Assembly: GCA_963771835.1 (NCBI GenBank)
Contig: CAVYVA010000004.1
Location: forward strand, 957,477 to 1,021,476
DNA from: CAVQCJ01 sp963771835
GTDB taxonomy: Bacteria > Actinomycetota > Actinomycetes > Prado026
Length of the DNA stretch: 64,000 nucleotides
Direction: 5' to 3'
The notes below the pieces were generated by a model. That model was not told the origin of the DNA. It saw only the letters and a program-made list of their open reading frames with translations, and ran no database searches. A program made the translations under genes and the position numbers. Shown here one piece after another: positions 26,203 to 36,168 of this stretch (position 1 is its first letter; the number at the start of each line of letters is the position of its first letter).

Positions 26203-27850
26203 TCAGTCCGGCGCGATCTCCGTGACCTGGCCGTCGGCCACCTCCCAGCGGCGGGTGAGCCGGACCGTGTCGAGCATCCGCCGGTCGTGCGTGACCAGCA
26301 GGAACGTCCCGCCGAAGGCGTCGAGCGCCTGCTCGAGCTGCTCGATCGCGGGCAGGTCGAGGTGGTTGGTCGGTTCGTCGAGGACCAGCAGGTTCACGCC
26401 GCGGGCCTGCAGCAGCGCCAGCGCGGCCCGCGTGCGCTCGCCCGGGGAGAGCCCTGCGGCCGGCCGCAGCACGTGGTCCGCGCCGAGCCCGAACTTGGCC
26501 AGCAGCGTCCGGACGTCGGCGCCCGGCCAGTCCGGGACCTGGTCCTCGAACGCCCGGCCCAGGGGCTGCGACCCGAGGAAGAGCCCGCGGGCCTGGTCCA
26601 CCTCGCCGACCACGGTCCCCGGGCCGAGGTGCCGGTCGCCGGCGGTGAGCGGGACCCGGCCGAGCATCGCGGCCAGCAGCGTCGACTTGCCGCCGCCGTT
26701 GGGGCCGGTGACCGCGACCCGGTCGGTCCGGTCCAGCTGCAGGCTCACCGGCCCGAGCCGGAACCCGCCCAGCTGCACCTGCGCGTCGCGCAGGGTCGCG
26801 ACCACGTCGCCGGAGCGAGGTCCCTCGGCGATCGCGAACTGCAGGGACCACTCCTTGCGAGGCTCGTCGACGACGGCGAGCCGTTCGATCATGCGGTCGG
26901 TCTGCCGGGCCTTGGCCGCCTGCTTCTCGCTCGACTCGGCCCGGAGCTTGCGGCCGATCTTGTCGTTGTCGCGGGACTTGCGCCGGGCGTTGCGTACGCC
27001 CTTCTCCATCCAGGCCCGCTGGGTGCGGGCGCGCGCCTCCAGCTCGGAGCGGCGGGTCGCGTACTCGTCGTACGCCTGCCTGGCCTGCAGCCGCGCGACC
27101 GAGCGCTCGTCGAGGTAGGCGTCGTACCCGCCTCCGTACACCGCGGCCCGCTGCAGGCTCCGGTCCAGCTCGAGCACGGTCGTGACCGTCCTGGACAGGA
27201 ACTCGCGGTCGTGGCTGACCACGACGATCCCGGCCTCGACTCCGTCGACGAACTCCTCGAGCAGGTCCAGCCCGTCGACGTCGAGGTCGTTGGTGGGCTC
27301 GTCCAGCAGGTACAGGTCGTACCTCGACAGCAGCAGCGCCGCCAGCCCGACGCGCGCCGCCTGGCCACCCGACAGCACCGCGAGCGGCAGGTCGAGGTCG
27401 ACGTTCAGCCCGAGGTCCGCCGCCACGAGCCGGGATGCGCTCGTCGAGGTCCGCGCCGCCCATCGCCAGCCACGCCTCGAGGGCGTGCGCGTATCGGTCC
27501 GCGGCGTCGCCGGTCTCGGCCACGAGGTCGTGCGCGGCCGCCTCCATCTCCACCGTCGCCGGCCCGACCCCGGTGCGGCGGTGCAGCCACGCGCGCACGG
27601 TCTCGCCGGGGTGGCGGTCCGGCTCCTGCGTTCGGAAGCCGACGTGGGCGGTGCGCGGCGACAGTTCCACCGTGCCGCCGTCCGCGGCCAGATCGCCGGC
27701 CAGCACCCGCAGCAGCGTGGACTTGCCGGCGCCGTTCGCGCCGACCAGCCCGACCACGTCCCCCGGGCCGACCGTCAGGTCGAGCCCGGAGAACAGCACT
27801 CGGTCGCCGTGGCCGACCGACAGCCCACGCGCGACGAGGACGGCGCTCAA
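26203..27850 (-). CDS. ABC-F family ATPase, frameshifted
   Basis: Two nucleotide-binding domains are in one chain with no membrane part. The first has GANGAGKST, LSGGQAARVGLA and YLLDEPTNDLD; the second has GPNGGGKST, LSPGERTRAALA and LLVLDEPTNHLD. The charged linker between them (RTQRAWMEKGVRNARRK) is the P-site-tRNA interaction motif of ABC-F proteins, which act on the ribosome in translation control or antibiotic protection. One +1 shift near 27425 separates the first 140 residues from the rest; corrected length is about 548. A TTG start overlaps the TGA of the DUF2277 gene, so the two are coupled. No induction leader was seen. Confidence 0.85.
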
Positions 27851-28065
27851 CGGGCGGCCGCGCCCCGGACCTCGAGATGGTCGAGCAGGTGCGAGGTGGC
27901 CGCGGCGACCGCCTGGACCGCCTCGTCGAACGCCTCTGCGTTGTGGGCCGCCGGCTTGCGGAAGCCGCTGATCTTGCGGACGTACTGCAGCGCGGCCGCC
28001 CGGACGTCCTCGTCGGTGACGTCCTCGGTGTACGGCTCGCGCAGGGTCTTGATGCTCCGGCACAT
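27847..28065 (-). CDS. DUF2277 family protein
   Basis: The 72-residue protein opens MCRSIKTLREPY and has VTDEDVRAAALQYVRKISGF with KPAAHNAEAFDEAVQAV, the full conserved length of DUF2277. Function is unknown; family members are short helical cytoplasmic proteins. A TAGGGT box lies six bases before the ATG (minus strand), so the transcript is likely leaderless and runs on into the ABC-F gene. The Smr gene starts 25 bases away in the opposite direction. Confidence 0.85.
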   Translation of the reverse strand: MCRSIKTLREPYTEDVTDEDVRAAALQYVRKISGFRKPAAHNAEAFDEAVQAVAAATSHLLDHLEVRGAAAR

Positions 28066-28090
28066 GCCTCGACCCTAGCGAGCGTCGGGG

Positions 28091-28357
28091 ATGATGGGTC
28101 CCGTGAAGCTCAAGCTCGACCTGCACGACGTCTACAACCACGGCGGCGAGATCGACCGGGCGCTGCAGGCGATCATCGACGAGGCCGTCGCCAAGAAGGC
28201 CAAGCTGGTCGAGATCATCCCCGGCAAGGGCAGCGGCGCCCTCAAGAAGCACGTGCTGCGCTTCCTCGACCGCAAAGACATCAAGGCGCTGTACCACCGG
28301 GTGGAGAAGGACTCCGACAACTGGGGCCGCATCTTCGTCCACTTCCGCTGGAAGTAG
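28091..28357 (+). CDS. Smr-domain protein
   Basis: The 88-residue protein is little more than one Smr domain: KLKLDLHDVYNHGGEIDRAL carries the LDLH motif, and VEIIPGKGSGALKKHVLRFL the GxGxG motif. Smr domains are small nucleic-acid endonucleases or binding modules found at the C-terminus of MutS2 or alone. Stand-alone actinobacterial versions have no defined role. Three nearby in-frame starts exist (ATG 28091, ATG 28094, GTG 28103). It is divergent from the DUF2277-ABC-F group. Confidence 0.85.
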   Translation: MMGPVKLKLDLHDVYNHGGEIDRALQAIIDEAVAKKAKLVEIIPGKGSGALKKHVLRFLDRKDIKALYHRVEKDSDNWGRIFVHFRWK

Positions 28358-28372
28358 CACTTGGTCGAACGA

Positions 28373-29632
28373 CTACGGCGATTCGAACGAGGGCTTCGTA
28401 GCGGAAGCGGCCGGTGGGGTCCAGGGACTGCGCGAGGGCGACGAAGTCGGGCAGCCGCTCGTAGCGGGCTGCGACGGCGGCGGGGTCGGCGGCGTAGACC
28501 TTGCCCCAGTGCGGCCGGGCGTCGAGCGGCAGCAGCGCCGCCTCGACGGCGCGCACCGCCGGCAGCACGCGCGCGACGTCGCGGACCCAGGTGAAGTGGA
28601 CGGCGAGCGAGTCCTGCCGGTACGCCGGGCTGAGCCACAGCTCGTCGGCCGCGACCGTACGGAGCTCCGACACCTGCAGCACGGAACGCAGCAGCGGTCC
28701 GGCCCGCGCGACCGCCTCGACGCGCCTCGACCGCCCGCGCCACCGGCAGGAGGTACTCGGTCTGCAGCTCGTCGCCGCTGCTCGGCGTGTGGTCGAGGCG
28801 GAAGTGCGGCAGCCGGTCGTACCACGGTCCGGGCACGCCTAGCTGCTCGGTGCAGCGCTCGGCGGGGGCGCCGGCGATCATGTGGACCGGCCGGTCCGCG
28901 AGCCGGCCGCCGAGCCACCGTGCCGGGAACGGCTCGGCGTCGGTGACGTCCGCTGCGTCCGACCCGACCCGCGCCTTGACCCAGACCTGGTCGTCGGCCG
29001 CGGTGTCCCAGCGGGTGAACACGCTGACGCTGTACGCCCGCCCGAGCACGCCGGCGAGGTCGGCCGCCACCGCTGCGCGCGGCACCTGCTCGTACACCAC
29101 CTGGCGGACGGCGTACGACGGCACCAGCTCGAGCGTCACGGACACCACCACGCCGACGCAGCCGAGCGACACCACGGCACCGTCGAAGCCCGGTTCACCG
29201 CGGCGCAGCTCGACCAGGTCGCCGTCCCCGGTGACCAGCTCCAGACCGGAGACCGCCGACGCCAGCCCCTGGTTGCCGGAGCCGGAGCCGTGGGTGCCCG
29301 TCGCCACCGCGCCGGCGACGGACAGGTGCGGGAGCGAGGCCAGGTTCGGCAGCGCCAGGCCGGCCGCGTCGAACGCCTCGACGACGTCGCCGTACCGCAG
29401 CCCGGCCGCGACCCGGGCCTGCCGGTGCGCCGTGTCGATCTCGACGGCGGGCGGCAGGCCCGCCATCGAGAGCTGCAGGCCGTCGGTGTCCGCGAGCGGG
29501 CTGAACGAGTGGCCGGTGCCGAGCACCCGGACGCGCCGGTGCGACGTCACGAGCTCGCGCACCTGCAGCGACCGTGGCGGGCCGGAGCACCTCGGCCGCC
29601 CGGAAGGCGACGTTGCCGGCCCAGTTCGTCAT
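28373..29632 (-). CDS. Aldonolactone-oxidase / alditol-oxidase-like FAD enzyme, frameshifted
   Basis: Across two shifts (a +1 near 29565 and a 10-base tandem duplication near 28720) the frame reads NWAGNVAFRAAEVLRPAT, VRVLGTGHSFSPLADTDG and LPHLSVAGAVATGTHGSGSG, the VAO-type FAD domain with its GTGHS and TGTHGSG loops. The substrate domain ends with DARPHWGKVYAADP and LDPTGRF, as in gulono-, arabinono- and alditol-oxidases. These enzymes oxidise sugar lactones or polyols with O2. The GHS His is the usual covalent flavin site. A third shift is needed near the C-terminus to reach the TAG at 28373; corrected length is about 415. It follows the S33 hydrolase by ten bases, so the two form an operon. 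Confidence 0.75.
28713..28732. repeat. 10-base tandem duplication inside the flavoenzyme gene
   Basis: CGCCTCGACG is followed at once by CGCCTCGACC. Removing one copy restores the reading frame and gives the expected EAVARAGPLLRSVL helix, so this duplication itself causes the frame break. Confidence 0.6.
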
Positions 29633-29642
29633 CGGTGCGCGG

Positions 29643-31680
29643 TCACGGTGCCGGCAGCGTGAACGTCACGGCTCCGACCCGGGCCGTCGCCGTCGCGTGC
29701 GGACCGATCGTGGTCCACGCCAGCACAACGGCGACCGGCGGGCCGGCGCCGTCGGCCACCGTCAGGGTGCCGTGCGCGGCCAGCCCGTCGACGCGGACGC
29801 TGACGACGCCGTCGACGGTGGCGTCGTCCACCCACCGGTAGTGCCGCAGCGTGGCCCTGATCCACTCGCCCTGTGGGCCGGGCCGGTAGCCGGTGCTGCC
29901 CCCGCGCATCCCGCGGTCGGCGTACGCGTCGACGTAGTTGTAGCGGAACGCCGCGTCCCCGGCCGCTGCGACCGCGACGGCCGCCAGCCGTCGGTCCCGC
30001 GCGGTGCTGCCCGCCGTCGCCGGGCCCGCCGGGAACACCTGCAGCACCGTCGACGGGTACGAGCCGACGACGTGCACCTCGGGGATCGACGGCAGGCAGG
30101 AGACGTCCAGGGCCCGCAGCCGGTCCGGGCGGGCCACGAACTGCCGGTAGATCGAAGAGCCGCAGCCGTACCTGTCGTCGAGCGCCACCAGGTGGACCAT
30201 GTTGGGCGCCACGACCGCGCGCGCGGCCGGTCCGATCTGCGCGGCGACGTGTGCCCCGCCCGGCGCCGGCGTCAACGAGTCCAGGTCGCCGTTCAGCAGC
30301 AGGACCGGGACGCCGCCCGGGTCCAGCGGTGCGGTGGCCGACGGCAGCGGCGGGTCGTCGTGCACCGGGGAGGGCCAGTCCAGGCAGGCGGTGTACGCCT
30401 CGGTGTACTGGTTCACCTGCAGCCACTCCGCGGTGCTGAACGGGGCGAACGTCCCGGCCGGCAGCGCGGCGACCGCCGCGGCCAGCTGGGTGCGGCGGTG
30501 GGCCGGCGTGGCGTGCATGTCGAACAGCTGCGGGTAGTCGGTGCACGCGACCGCGTAGTAGATCCCGTCGGTGTAGACGTCGACCGGGCCGTAGTAGTCG
30601 CCGTCGTCCCAGCCGAGGTCCTGCGCCCACTGGCGCAGCAGCGGCTTCGCGTCGCCGTGCTCGAGCAGGGCTCGGCCGGCGGCGTCCAGCGTGCGGTACT
30701 GCGCGTAGTCGTAGCCGGCGTCGTTGACCAGGTCGACGAGCGCGCGGATGTCGACCGTGACGCGCTGCGGCGCCGCGTCGGTCCCGGTCGTCCACCCGGA
30801 GACCGGGTGCCGCGCGCAGGTACGTGGCCAGCTCGCCGATCCGGTCCCATACCGACCCGGGGGCCTGGGCGGTGCAGTCCGTGCTTCGGGCGCACGCGAC
30901 GTCGAACGCGGTGCGCGCGGTCTGCACCGACGTGAGGTACCACGGGTCGAGGTCGCGTACCTCGTACGACGAGTCGAGCGTCACCGAGCGCAGCAGCGCC
31001 GGGTAGCGCGCCGTGAACACCTGCGCGAACCAGCTCCCGTACGAGTCGCCGTACAGGTCGACGCGTCCCACGCCGAGGCGCCCGATCACGCCCGCCAGGT
31101 CGCGCGCGATGTTCGCGGTACCGAACAGGTCCGCCGCGTGCACCCAGGTCCCGTCGGTATGCCGCCAGGTGTGGTCCAGCTGGTCGGCGCATCCGCGCAC
31201 CAGGGCGCGGAAGTGGTCGGTCGCGGTGCTCCCGGTGTACGCCTGGAGCGGCGCGCAGTCGAGCAGCGTCGACCGTCCGGTCCCGCGCGCGTCGACCACG
31301 AGCAGGTCGTGGTCGGCGTGCAGCGGCCCGAGCATCGCGAGGAAGTCCGGCGGTGGTGCCGGTGGACGGGTAGCCGGGCCCGCCCTCCATGGCGGCGACG
31401 GTCCCGACCGAGTCGGCCGGCCGCGGGCACCCAGCCGAACCCGACGGTGATGGTTCCGGCGGTGGCGTCGGCGTAGTCGAGCGGCACGCGGGCGCTGCCG
31501 CACCACGCCGCGGCCGGGGCGACACCGAGGTCGCAGCGGTGCAGGGCAGCGGCCCCGACGTGAAGGGCGTCGGGTGGCTGAAGCGGTCGTGGCCGGGGCG
31601 ACGGCGAGGACGGCCGGCCCAGTCACGAGCAGCCCGGCCACGGCCGGTGCGAGCGCGAGCCGGCGGACTGCGAGGTTCAT
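29643..31680 (-). CDS. Exported S33-type alpha/beta hydrolase (TAP-like), frameshifted four times
   Basis: The N-terminus MNLAVRRLALAPAVAGLLV is a signal peptide. Read across +1 shifts near 31600, 31430, 31360 and 30820, the protein shows MEGGPGYPS (oxyanion loop), LYGDSYGSWFAQVF (nucleophile Ser), LLLNGDLDSLTPAPGG (Asp) and APNMVHLVAL (His), the order of tripeptidyl-aminopeptidase-like S33 hydrolases. Corrected length is near 677 residues with an extra C-terminal beta-rich region of about 170. Secreted relatives in actinobacteria clip peptides or esters outside the cell. All catalytic residues are kept, so the breaks look like base-call insertions. It leads an operon with the aldonolactone-oxidase-like gene. 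Confidence 0.75.
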
Positions 31681-31731
31681 GACGACCCCTTCCCGAGGGC
31701 ATGCTGTCAGCAGGCGGGGCAGGATGGAGGG

Positions 31732-33225
31732 GTGACTTCGACACCCACCCGGTCGACTACGGCGGGTGTCGGGCTGCGCTCGGGGCGCGGTCCGGTCCTG
31801 ATCGCTCTCATGCTGTCGGTGGCGCTGGTCGCCCTGGACAGCACGATCATCGCGACCGCGGTGCCGTCCATCGTCCGCCAGCTGGGCGGGTTCAACCAGT
31901 TCCCGTGGCTGTTCTCGATCTACCTGCTCACCCAGGCGGTCACCGTGCCGCTGTACGGCAAGTTCGCCGACCTGCGGGGTCGGCGGCCGGTGCTCTTCTT
32001 CGGGATCGGCGTCTTCCTGCTCGGCTCGGTGCTGTGCGGCGTCGCCTGGAGCATGCCGACGCTGATCGCCTTCCGGGGGCTGCAGGGCATCGGCGCCGGC
32101 GCGGTCCTGCCGATGACGACGACGATCGTCGGCGACCAGTACAGCGTCGCCGAGCGGGCCAAGGTGCAGGGGTACATCGCCAGCGTCTGGGGCATCTCGT
32201 CCGTGGTCGGGCCGACGCTGGGCGGGCTCTTCGCCCAGTACCTGACCTGGCGCTGGATCTTCTTCGTGAACCTGCCGATCGGCGCGCTCGCCGTCTGGAT
32301 GCTGGCCCGCCACTTCTCCGAGCAGGTGACCCGCACCCGGCACGCGATAGACGTCGCCGGCGCGGTCACGCTCACCGCCGGCTGCTCGCTGGTCATCCTC
32401 GGCCTGCTGGAGGGTGGCGTCTCCTGGAGCTGGACCTCCTGGCCGAGCGCCACCGTGTTCGGCGTCGGTTCCGTGCTGCTCGTCGCGTTCGTGCTGGTGG
32501 AGCGGCGGGCGGCCGAACCCGTCCTGCCCCTGTGGGTGTTCCGCCCCCGCGTGCTGGTCGGCGGCAACCTGACCGCCGCGGGCGTGGGCGCGCTGCTGAT
32601 CGTGCTCAGCTCGTACGTCCCGACGTACGTCCAGGTGGTGCTCGGCACCGGTGCGCTGGTGGCCGGTCTCGCCCTGGCCGCCCTGACCATCGGCTGGCCG
32701 ATCGCGGCCGCTTGCGCCGGCCGCGTCTACATCCGGTTGGGCTTCCGCGACACCGCACTCATCGGCTCCGCGGTCGTGCTGGCCGGGACGCTGCTGTGCG
32801 CCCTGCTGCACCCGACCTCGTTCGTGTGGGAGGTGGCCGCGGCCTGCTTCGTCGTCGGCGTCGGGCTCGGCCTCACGAACGTCCCGTCGCTGGTCGCCGT
32901 GCAGTCGGTGGTGGGCTGGCGGCACCGCGGTGTGGTGACCGCGACGAACATGTTCAGCCGCTCGATGGGCAGCGCGGTCGGGGTCGCGGTCTTCGGCGCG
33001 ATCGCGAACGCGGCGTACGCGGCCAGCGCGGGGACAGCGCCTCCGGTGGCCGGCGAGGGCGGACACCTGTCGCCGGCTGCGGTCTTCGACGCGACGCACG
33101 AGGTGTTCCTCGGGCTCGTCGTGGTGGCGCTGCTCCTGGCCGCCGCGGTGCTGGTGATCCCGCACCGGGTGCACGAGCTGGACGTCGACGCCCTGGCCGC
33201 CCGGACATCCGCCCGCGCAGGGTGA
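31732..33225 (+). CDS. MFS drug exporter, DHA2 (14-helix) family
   Basis: The intact 497-residue protein carries ALDSTIIATAVPSIVRQLGG, the motif D1 of DHA2 (EmrB/QacA-type) exporters, GKFADLRGRRPVLFFGIGVF (motif A) and SVWGISSVVGPTLGGLFAQY (motif C, antiporter motif). Fourteen helices can be counted. It exports cationic or lipophilic compounds in exchange for protons. GTG 31732 has GGAGG five bases upstream. No TetR-type regulator is adjacent. Confidence 0.9.
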   Translation: MTSTPTRSTTAGVGLRSGRGPVLIALMLSVALVALDSTIIATAVPSIVRQLGGFNQFPWLFSIYLLTQAVTVPLYGKFADLRGRRPVLFFGIGVFLLGSVLCGVAWSMPTLIAFRGLQGIGAGAVLPMTTTIVGDQYSVAERAKVQGYIASVWGISSVVGPTLGGLFAQYLTWRWIFFVNLPIGALAVWMLARHFSEQVTRTRHAIDVAGAVTLTAGCSLVILGLLEGGVSWSWTSWPSATVFGVGSVLLVAFVLVERRAAEPVLPLWVFRPRVLVGGNLTAAGVGALLIVLSSYVPTYVQVVLGTGALVAGLALAALTIGWPIAAACAGRVYIRLGFRDTALIGSAVVLAGTLLCALLHPTSFVWEVAAACFVVGVGLGLTNVPSLVAVQSVVGWRHRGVVTATNMFSRSMGSAVGVAVFGAIANAAYAASAGTAPPVAGEGGHLSPAAVFDATHEVFLGLVVVALLLAAAVLVIPHRVHELDVDALAARTSARAG

Positions 33226-33234
33226 CCGGGCCGG

Positions 33235-34053
33235 TCAGGTCGGCACGGCGGCGGTCACCGAAGCCGGGTCGTCGGTGGGCAGCACCACGACGTCGAGCGA
33301 TGCGGTACCGGCCGGCGTCCGGCCGGCCGCGCGCAGGCTCGCCGCGATGTCGACGCGGTGGCCCGCCTCCGTCCAGAACACCTCAGTGGCGGTCCGGGCC
33401 GGCGCCGCCCCGGCCAGGACCAGCGAACGCACGCTCGCGGGGTGCAGGCGGGTGAACGCCCTGGCCACCAGAGCCCCGTAGCCCTGGCCCACGAGGGCGT
33501 ACGGACCCGGTTGCCCGGCGACGGACAGCAGCGTCGCCAGCTCGCGGGCGTTGACCCCGGCGTCCACCACCTGGAGCGGGCTGGTCCGCGCGGGGGACAG
33601 GCCGAGCCCCGGCCGCTCGTAGACGCAGGTCCGGGTCCGCTGCGCGAGTGTCTCGACGGATGCCGACCAGTCCGCGGCGCCGACGCCGAGCCCGGGGACG
33701 ACGACCACGGTCGGTGACCCGGTGCCGGCGCACCGCAGGTGCTGGCGCACCCCGGCGGCCAGGATCACCGTGTCCAGGTCCCCTGCCGCCGCCTCCGGCG
33801 AGAGGGTGCTGCCGGCCGGCACCGTGGTGACCGGGTCGACCGCCCCCGGGTCGCTGGGCAGTCCGGACGGCAGCGACGCACCCGCCGTAGGCCCCGGCGA
33901 CCCGCTCGCCACCGCGGCCGGGACGGGCGGCGCGACCGGGTCGTGGGCACCGCCGCCGGGCGCCGGCCCGCGGCCGCAGGCCGCCAACGCGGCCGCGCCC
34001 ACGGTGACGAGGACGAGCACGCCCGTGCGACCGAGCAGACGAGCGGCGGCCAT
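33235..34053 (-). CDS. Lipoprotein with alpha/beta hydrolase fold lacking the nucleophile Ser
   Basis: The signal peptide ends in AALAACG, a lipobox, so the protein is membrane-anchored outside the cell after a Pro/Gly/Ser linker. Then come TVVVVPGLGVGAADWSASVE (oxyanion loop), RTCVYERPGLGLSPA and, at the nucleophile elbow, YALVGQGYGALVARAFTRLH. Hydrolases have GHSxG here; this protein has GQGYG, so the catalytic Ser is Gly and the preceding His is Gln. The chain ends at 272 residues, soon after VVLPTD, without a recognisable catalytic His. It is probably not a hydrolase, and a binding or sensing role is more likely. The frame is intact. Confidence 0.7.
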   Translation of the reverse strand: MAAARLLGRTGVLVLVTVGAAALAACGRGPAPGGGAHDPVAPPVPAAVASGSPGPTAGASLPSGLPSDPGAVDPVTTVPAGSTLSPEAAAGDLDTVILAAGVRQHLRCAGTGSPTVVVVPGLGVGAADWSASVETLAQRTRTCVYERPGLGLSPARTSPLQVVDAGVNARELATLLSVAGQPGPYALVGQGYGALVARAFTRLHPASVRSLVLAGAAPARTATEVFWTEAGHRVDIAASLRAAGRTPAGTASLDVVVLPTDDPASVTAAVPT

Positions 34054-34124
34054 GCCAGAGGTATCGGCCGGCCGTAGCGCCGTCCGTAGAACCAGGTTTC
34101 CGTAGAACCGGCGTCCGCAGCAGG

Positions 34125-34949
34125 TCAGGCGTCGCGACGGCGCAGCAGCACCCCGCCGACGACCAGCGCGAGCAGGGCGTACCCGGCGAACACGGCGAGC
34201 CCGGTCCAGGGCGCGAGCGTGACCGGGTCCGGGTGGTCCTGGAAGATCGCCTGCCCCGCCTGCCCCGGCAGGTACTTGACGATGTGCTCCTGCCAGCTGT
34301 GCGGCAGGAAGCTCGCGAGGATCGGCAGCACGAACAGCAGGCCGAGGACCGTGCTGATCCCGGCGGCGCTGTGCCGCAGGATCGTGCCGATGCCGAGCCC
34401 GAGCAGGCCGACGATCGTCAGGTACAGCGCGCCGCCGACCACCATCCGCAGCGAGGAGCCTTCGCCGAGGGTGACCCCGAGGTCATGGGTGTTCAGGATG
34501 GCCTGCACCGAGAAGAACGCCACGAACGTGGTCACGAACGAGACGACGGCGATGATGACCGCGAACGTCAGGGTCTTCGCGACGAGCATCAGCAACCGCT
34601 GCGGGGTGGCCGACAAGGTCGCCCTGATCGTGCCGGTCGAGTACTCGGCGCTCATCACGAGCACGCCGAGCGAGCCGACGATCAGCTGGCCGAGGAAGAC
34701 CCCGAAGAGGCTGAAGCCGGCCGCGTCGGACCGGTTGAAGTCGCCCGCGGGCTGGTTGATGATCGCGGTCGAGATCAGCACCGGCAGACCGATGCAGACC
34801 AGCAGCGTGAACACCAGCGTCCACACGGTGGAGCGCACCGTGCGCAGCTTGGTCCACTCGGACGAGAGCACGCGGACGAACTGACCGGCGGGGCCGGCCT
34901 TGTGCGCGTGGACGGGTGCTGCGGCCGGGGTCGCTGTCGTGGCCGACAT
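34125..34949 (-). CDS. ABC-2 type transporter permease
   Basis: The 274-residue protein starts MSATTATPAAAPVHAHK and has FVRVLSSEWTKLRTVRSTVW, the SEWxKLRT motif that marks actinobacterial ABC-2 permeases. Six helices follow (for example VWTLVFTLLVCIGLPVLIS, IAVVSFVTTFVAFFSV and GLAVFAGYALLALVVGGVLL). It begins one base after the stop of its ATPase gene, so the two are coupled. Such pairs export lipids, drugs or bacteriocins; the cargo is unknown. Confidence 0.85.
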   Translation of the reverse strand: MSATTATPAAAPVHAHKAGPAGQFVRVLSSEWTKLRTVRSTVWTLVFTLLVCIGLPVLISTAIINQPAGDFNRSDAAGFSLFGVFLGQLIVGSLGVLVMSAEYSTGTIRATLSATPQRLLMLVAKTLTFAVIIAVVSFVTTFVAFFSVQAILNTHDLGVTLGEGSSLRMVVGGALYLTIVGLLGLGIGTILRHSAAGISTVLGLLFVLPILASFLPHSWQEHIVKYLPGQAGQAIFQDHPDPVTLAPWTGLAVFAGYALLALVVGGVLLRRRDA

Positions 34950-34950
34950 G

Positions 34951-35907
34951 TCAGGCTCCCTCGTAGGACGGCACGCCACCGGGCGTGGTGGGCGGTGCCG
35001 GCGAAGTCTCGGCGTGGTACTCGACGCTGTCGCGGGTCAGCTCCATGAACGCCTCTTCGAGCGAGGCGCGTTGCGGGGTCAGCTCGTGGAGCACGGTGCC
35101 GGTGTCGGCGGCCGCCTGTCCGACCGCCGGCGCCTCGAGGCCGGTGACGAGCAGCCCGCCGTCGTCGGACGCGGTGACGGCGGCACCGTGCTTCTCGAGC
35201 GCCGCACGCAGGGCCGTGCCGTCCGGCGTGCGCACGAGCACGGACCGCCGCCCGGCCTGCTCGACGAACTCGGCGACAGTGGTGTCCGCGATCAACCGGC
35301 CGCGCCCGATGACGACGAGGTGGTCGGCGGTCAGCGCCATCTCGGCCATGAGGTGGCTGGACACCAGCACCGCCCGGCCCTCGGCGGCGAGCGCCTTGAG
35401 CAGGTTGCGGACCCAGATGATCCCCTCCGGGTCCAGGCCGTTCACCGGCTCGTCCAGCAGGAGCACACCGGGGTCCCCGAGCAGCGCGCAGGCGATGCCG
35501 ACCCGCTGGCCCATGCCGAGCGAGTACGTCTTGGTCCGCTTCTTCGCGACGCTCTCCAGGCCGACCAGAGCGAGCACCTCGCCGACGCGCTTGCGCGGGA
35601 TGCCGTTCGACTGGGCCATGAAGAGCAGGTGGTTGTAGGCGCTGCGGCCCGGGTGCACGGCCTTCGCCTCGAGGAGCGCGCCCACGCGCTGGAGGGGGGC
35701 GCGGTCGTCGCTGTAGCGGTGACCGTCGATGCGGACGGTCCCGGCGGTGGGGCGGTCGAGCCCGATGATGGCGCGCATCGTCGTCGACTTGCCGGCGCCG
35801 TTGGGGCCCAGGAACCCGGTCACCCGACCCGGCTCGACCGAGAACGACAGGTCGTCGACCGCCAGCACCTCGCCGTACCGCTTGGACAGGCCGACTACCT
35901 CGATCAT
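34951..35907 (-). CDS. ABC transporter ATPase
   Basis: The 318-residue protein has GFLGPNGAGKSTTM (Walker A), YSLGMGQRVGIACALL (signature, with SLGMGQ in place of LSGGQ, common in this group) and VLLLDEPVNGLDPEG (Walker B). The C-terminal 90 residues (RTPDGTALRAALEKHG, TGLEAPAVGQAAADT) form the extra domain of DrrA/CcmA-type exporters. With the permease gene just downstream it makes a homodimeric-type ABC exporter energised by ATP at the membrane inner face. Confidence 0.9.
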   Translation of the reverse strand: MIEVVGLSKRYGEVLAVDDLSFSVEPGRVTGFLGPNGAGKSTTMRAIIGLDRPTAGTVRIDGHRYSDDRAPLQRVGALLEAKAVHPGRSAYNHLLFMAQSNGIPRKRVGEVLALVGLESVAKKRTKTYSLGMGQRVGIACALLGDPGVLLLDEPVNGLDPEGIIWVRNLLKALAAEGRAVLVSSHLMAEMALTADHLVVIGRGRLIADTTVAEFVEQAGRRSVLVRTPDGTALRAALEKHGAAVTASDDGGLLVTGLEAPAVGQAAADTGTVLHELTPQRASLEEAFMELTRDSVEYHAETSPAPPTTPGGVPSYEGA

Positions 35908-36119
35908 GGCTGCACCGTCTTGAGATCCATGCCGTACACCATGCCAGCCCGGTGGCGGCTCGGGATCGGGGATCACCCTGACGCGGACCCTGGCCCGCCC
36001 CCGACCCGCCGATCCTGGTGGGGGCTGTGGACGACGGACCGCCTTCGACCGCCGATGGTCGCCGGCCCGATGCCCGCCGTTCACCTGCGGGCTGACCCGC
36101 GCCCCTAGGTTCCGGTCAC

Positions 36120-36138
36120 CGCTCCTGTCGCAGGAGCG
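36120..36138. promoter_or_regulatory. Short hairpin in the leader of the 36169 gene
   Basis: CGCTCCT and AGGAGCG form a seven-base perfect stem with loop GTCGC, ending 30 bases before the GTG start. The AGGAG arm is Shine-Dalgarno-like but too far from the start to serve it. A nearer GAGGAG lies at 36157. Confidence 0.35.
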
Positions 36139-36168
36139 CAGCCGCCGCCCCCCTCGAGGAGCACCGCC

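Noticed and set aside
29629..33174. A 1181-residue minus-strand protein opposite the MFS gene
   Set aside because: Only its last part belongs to the S33 hydrolase. The rest is the reverse of the MFS gene, with Gln/His/Asp-rich translation typical of shadow frames.
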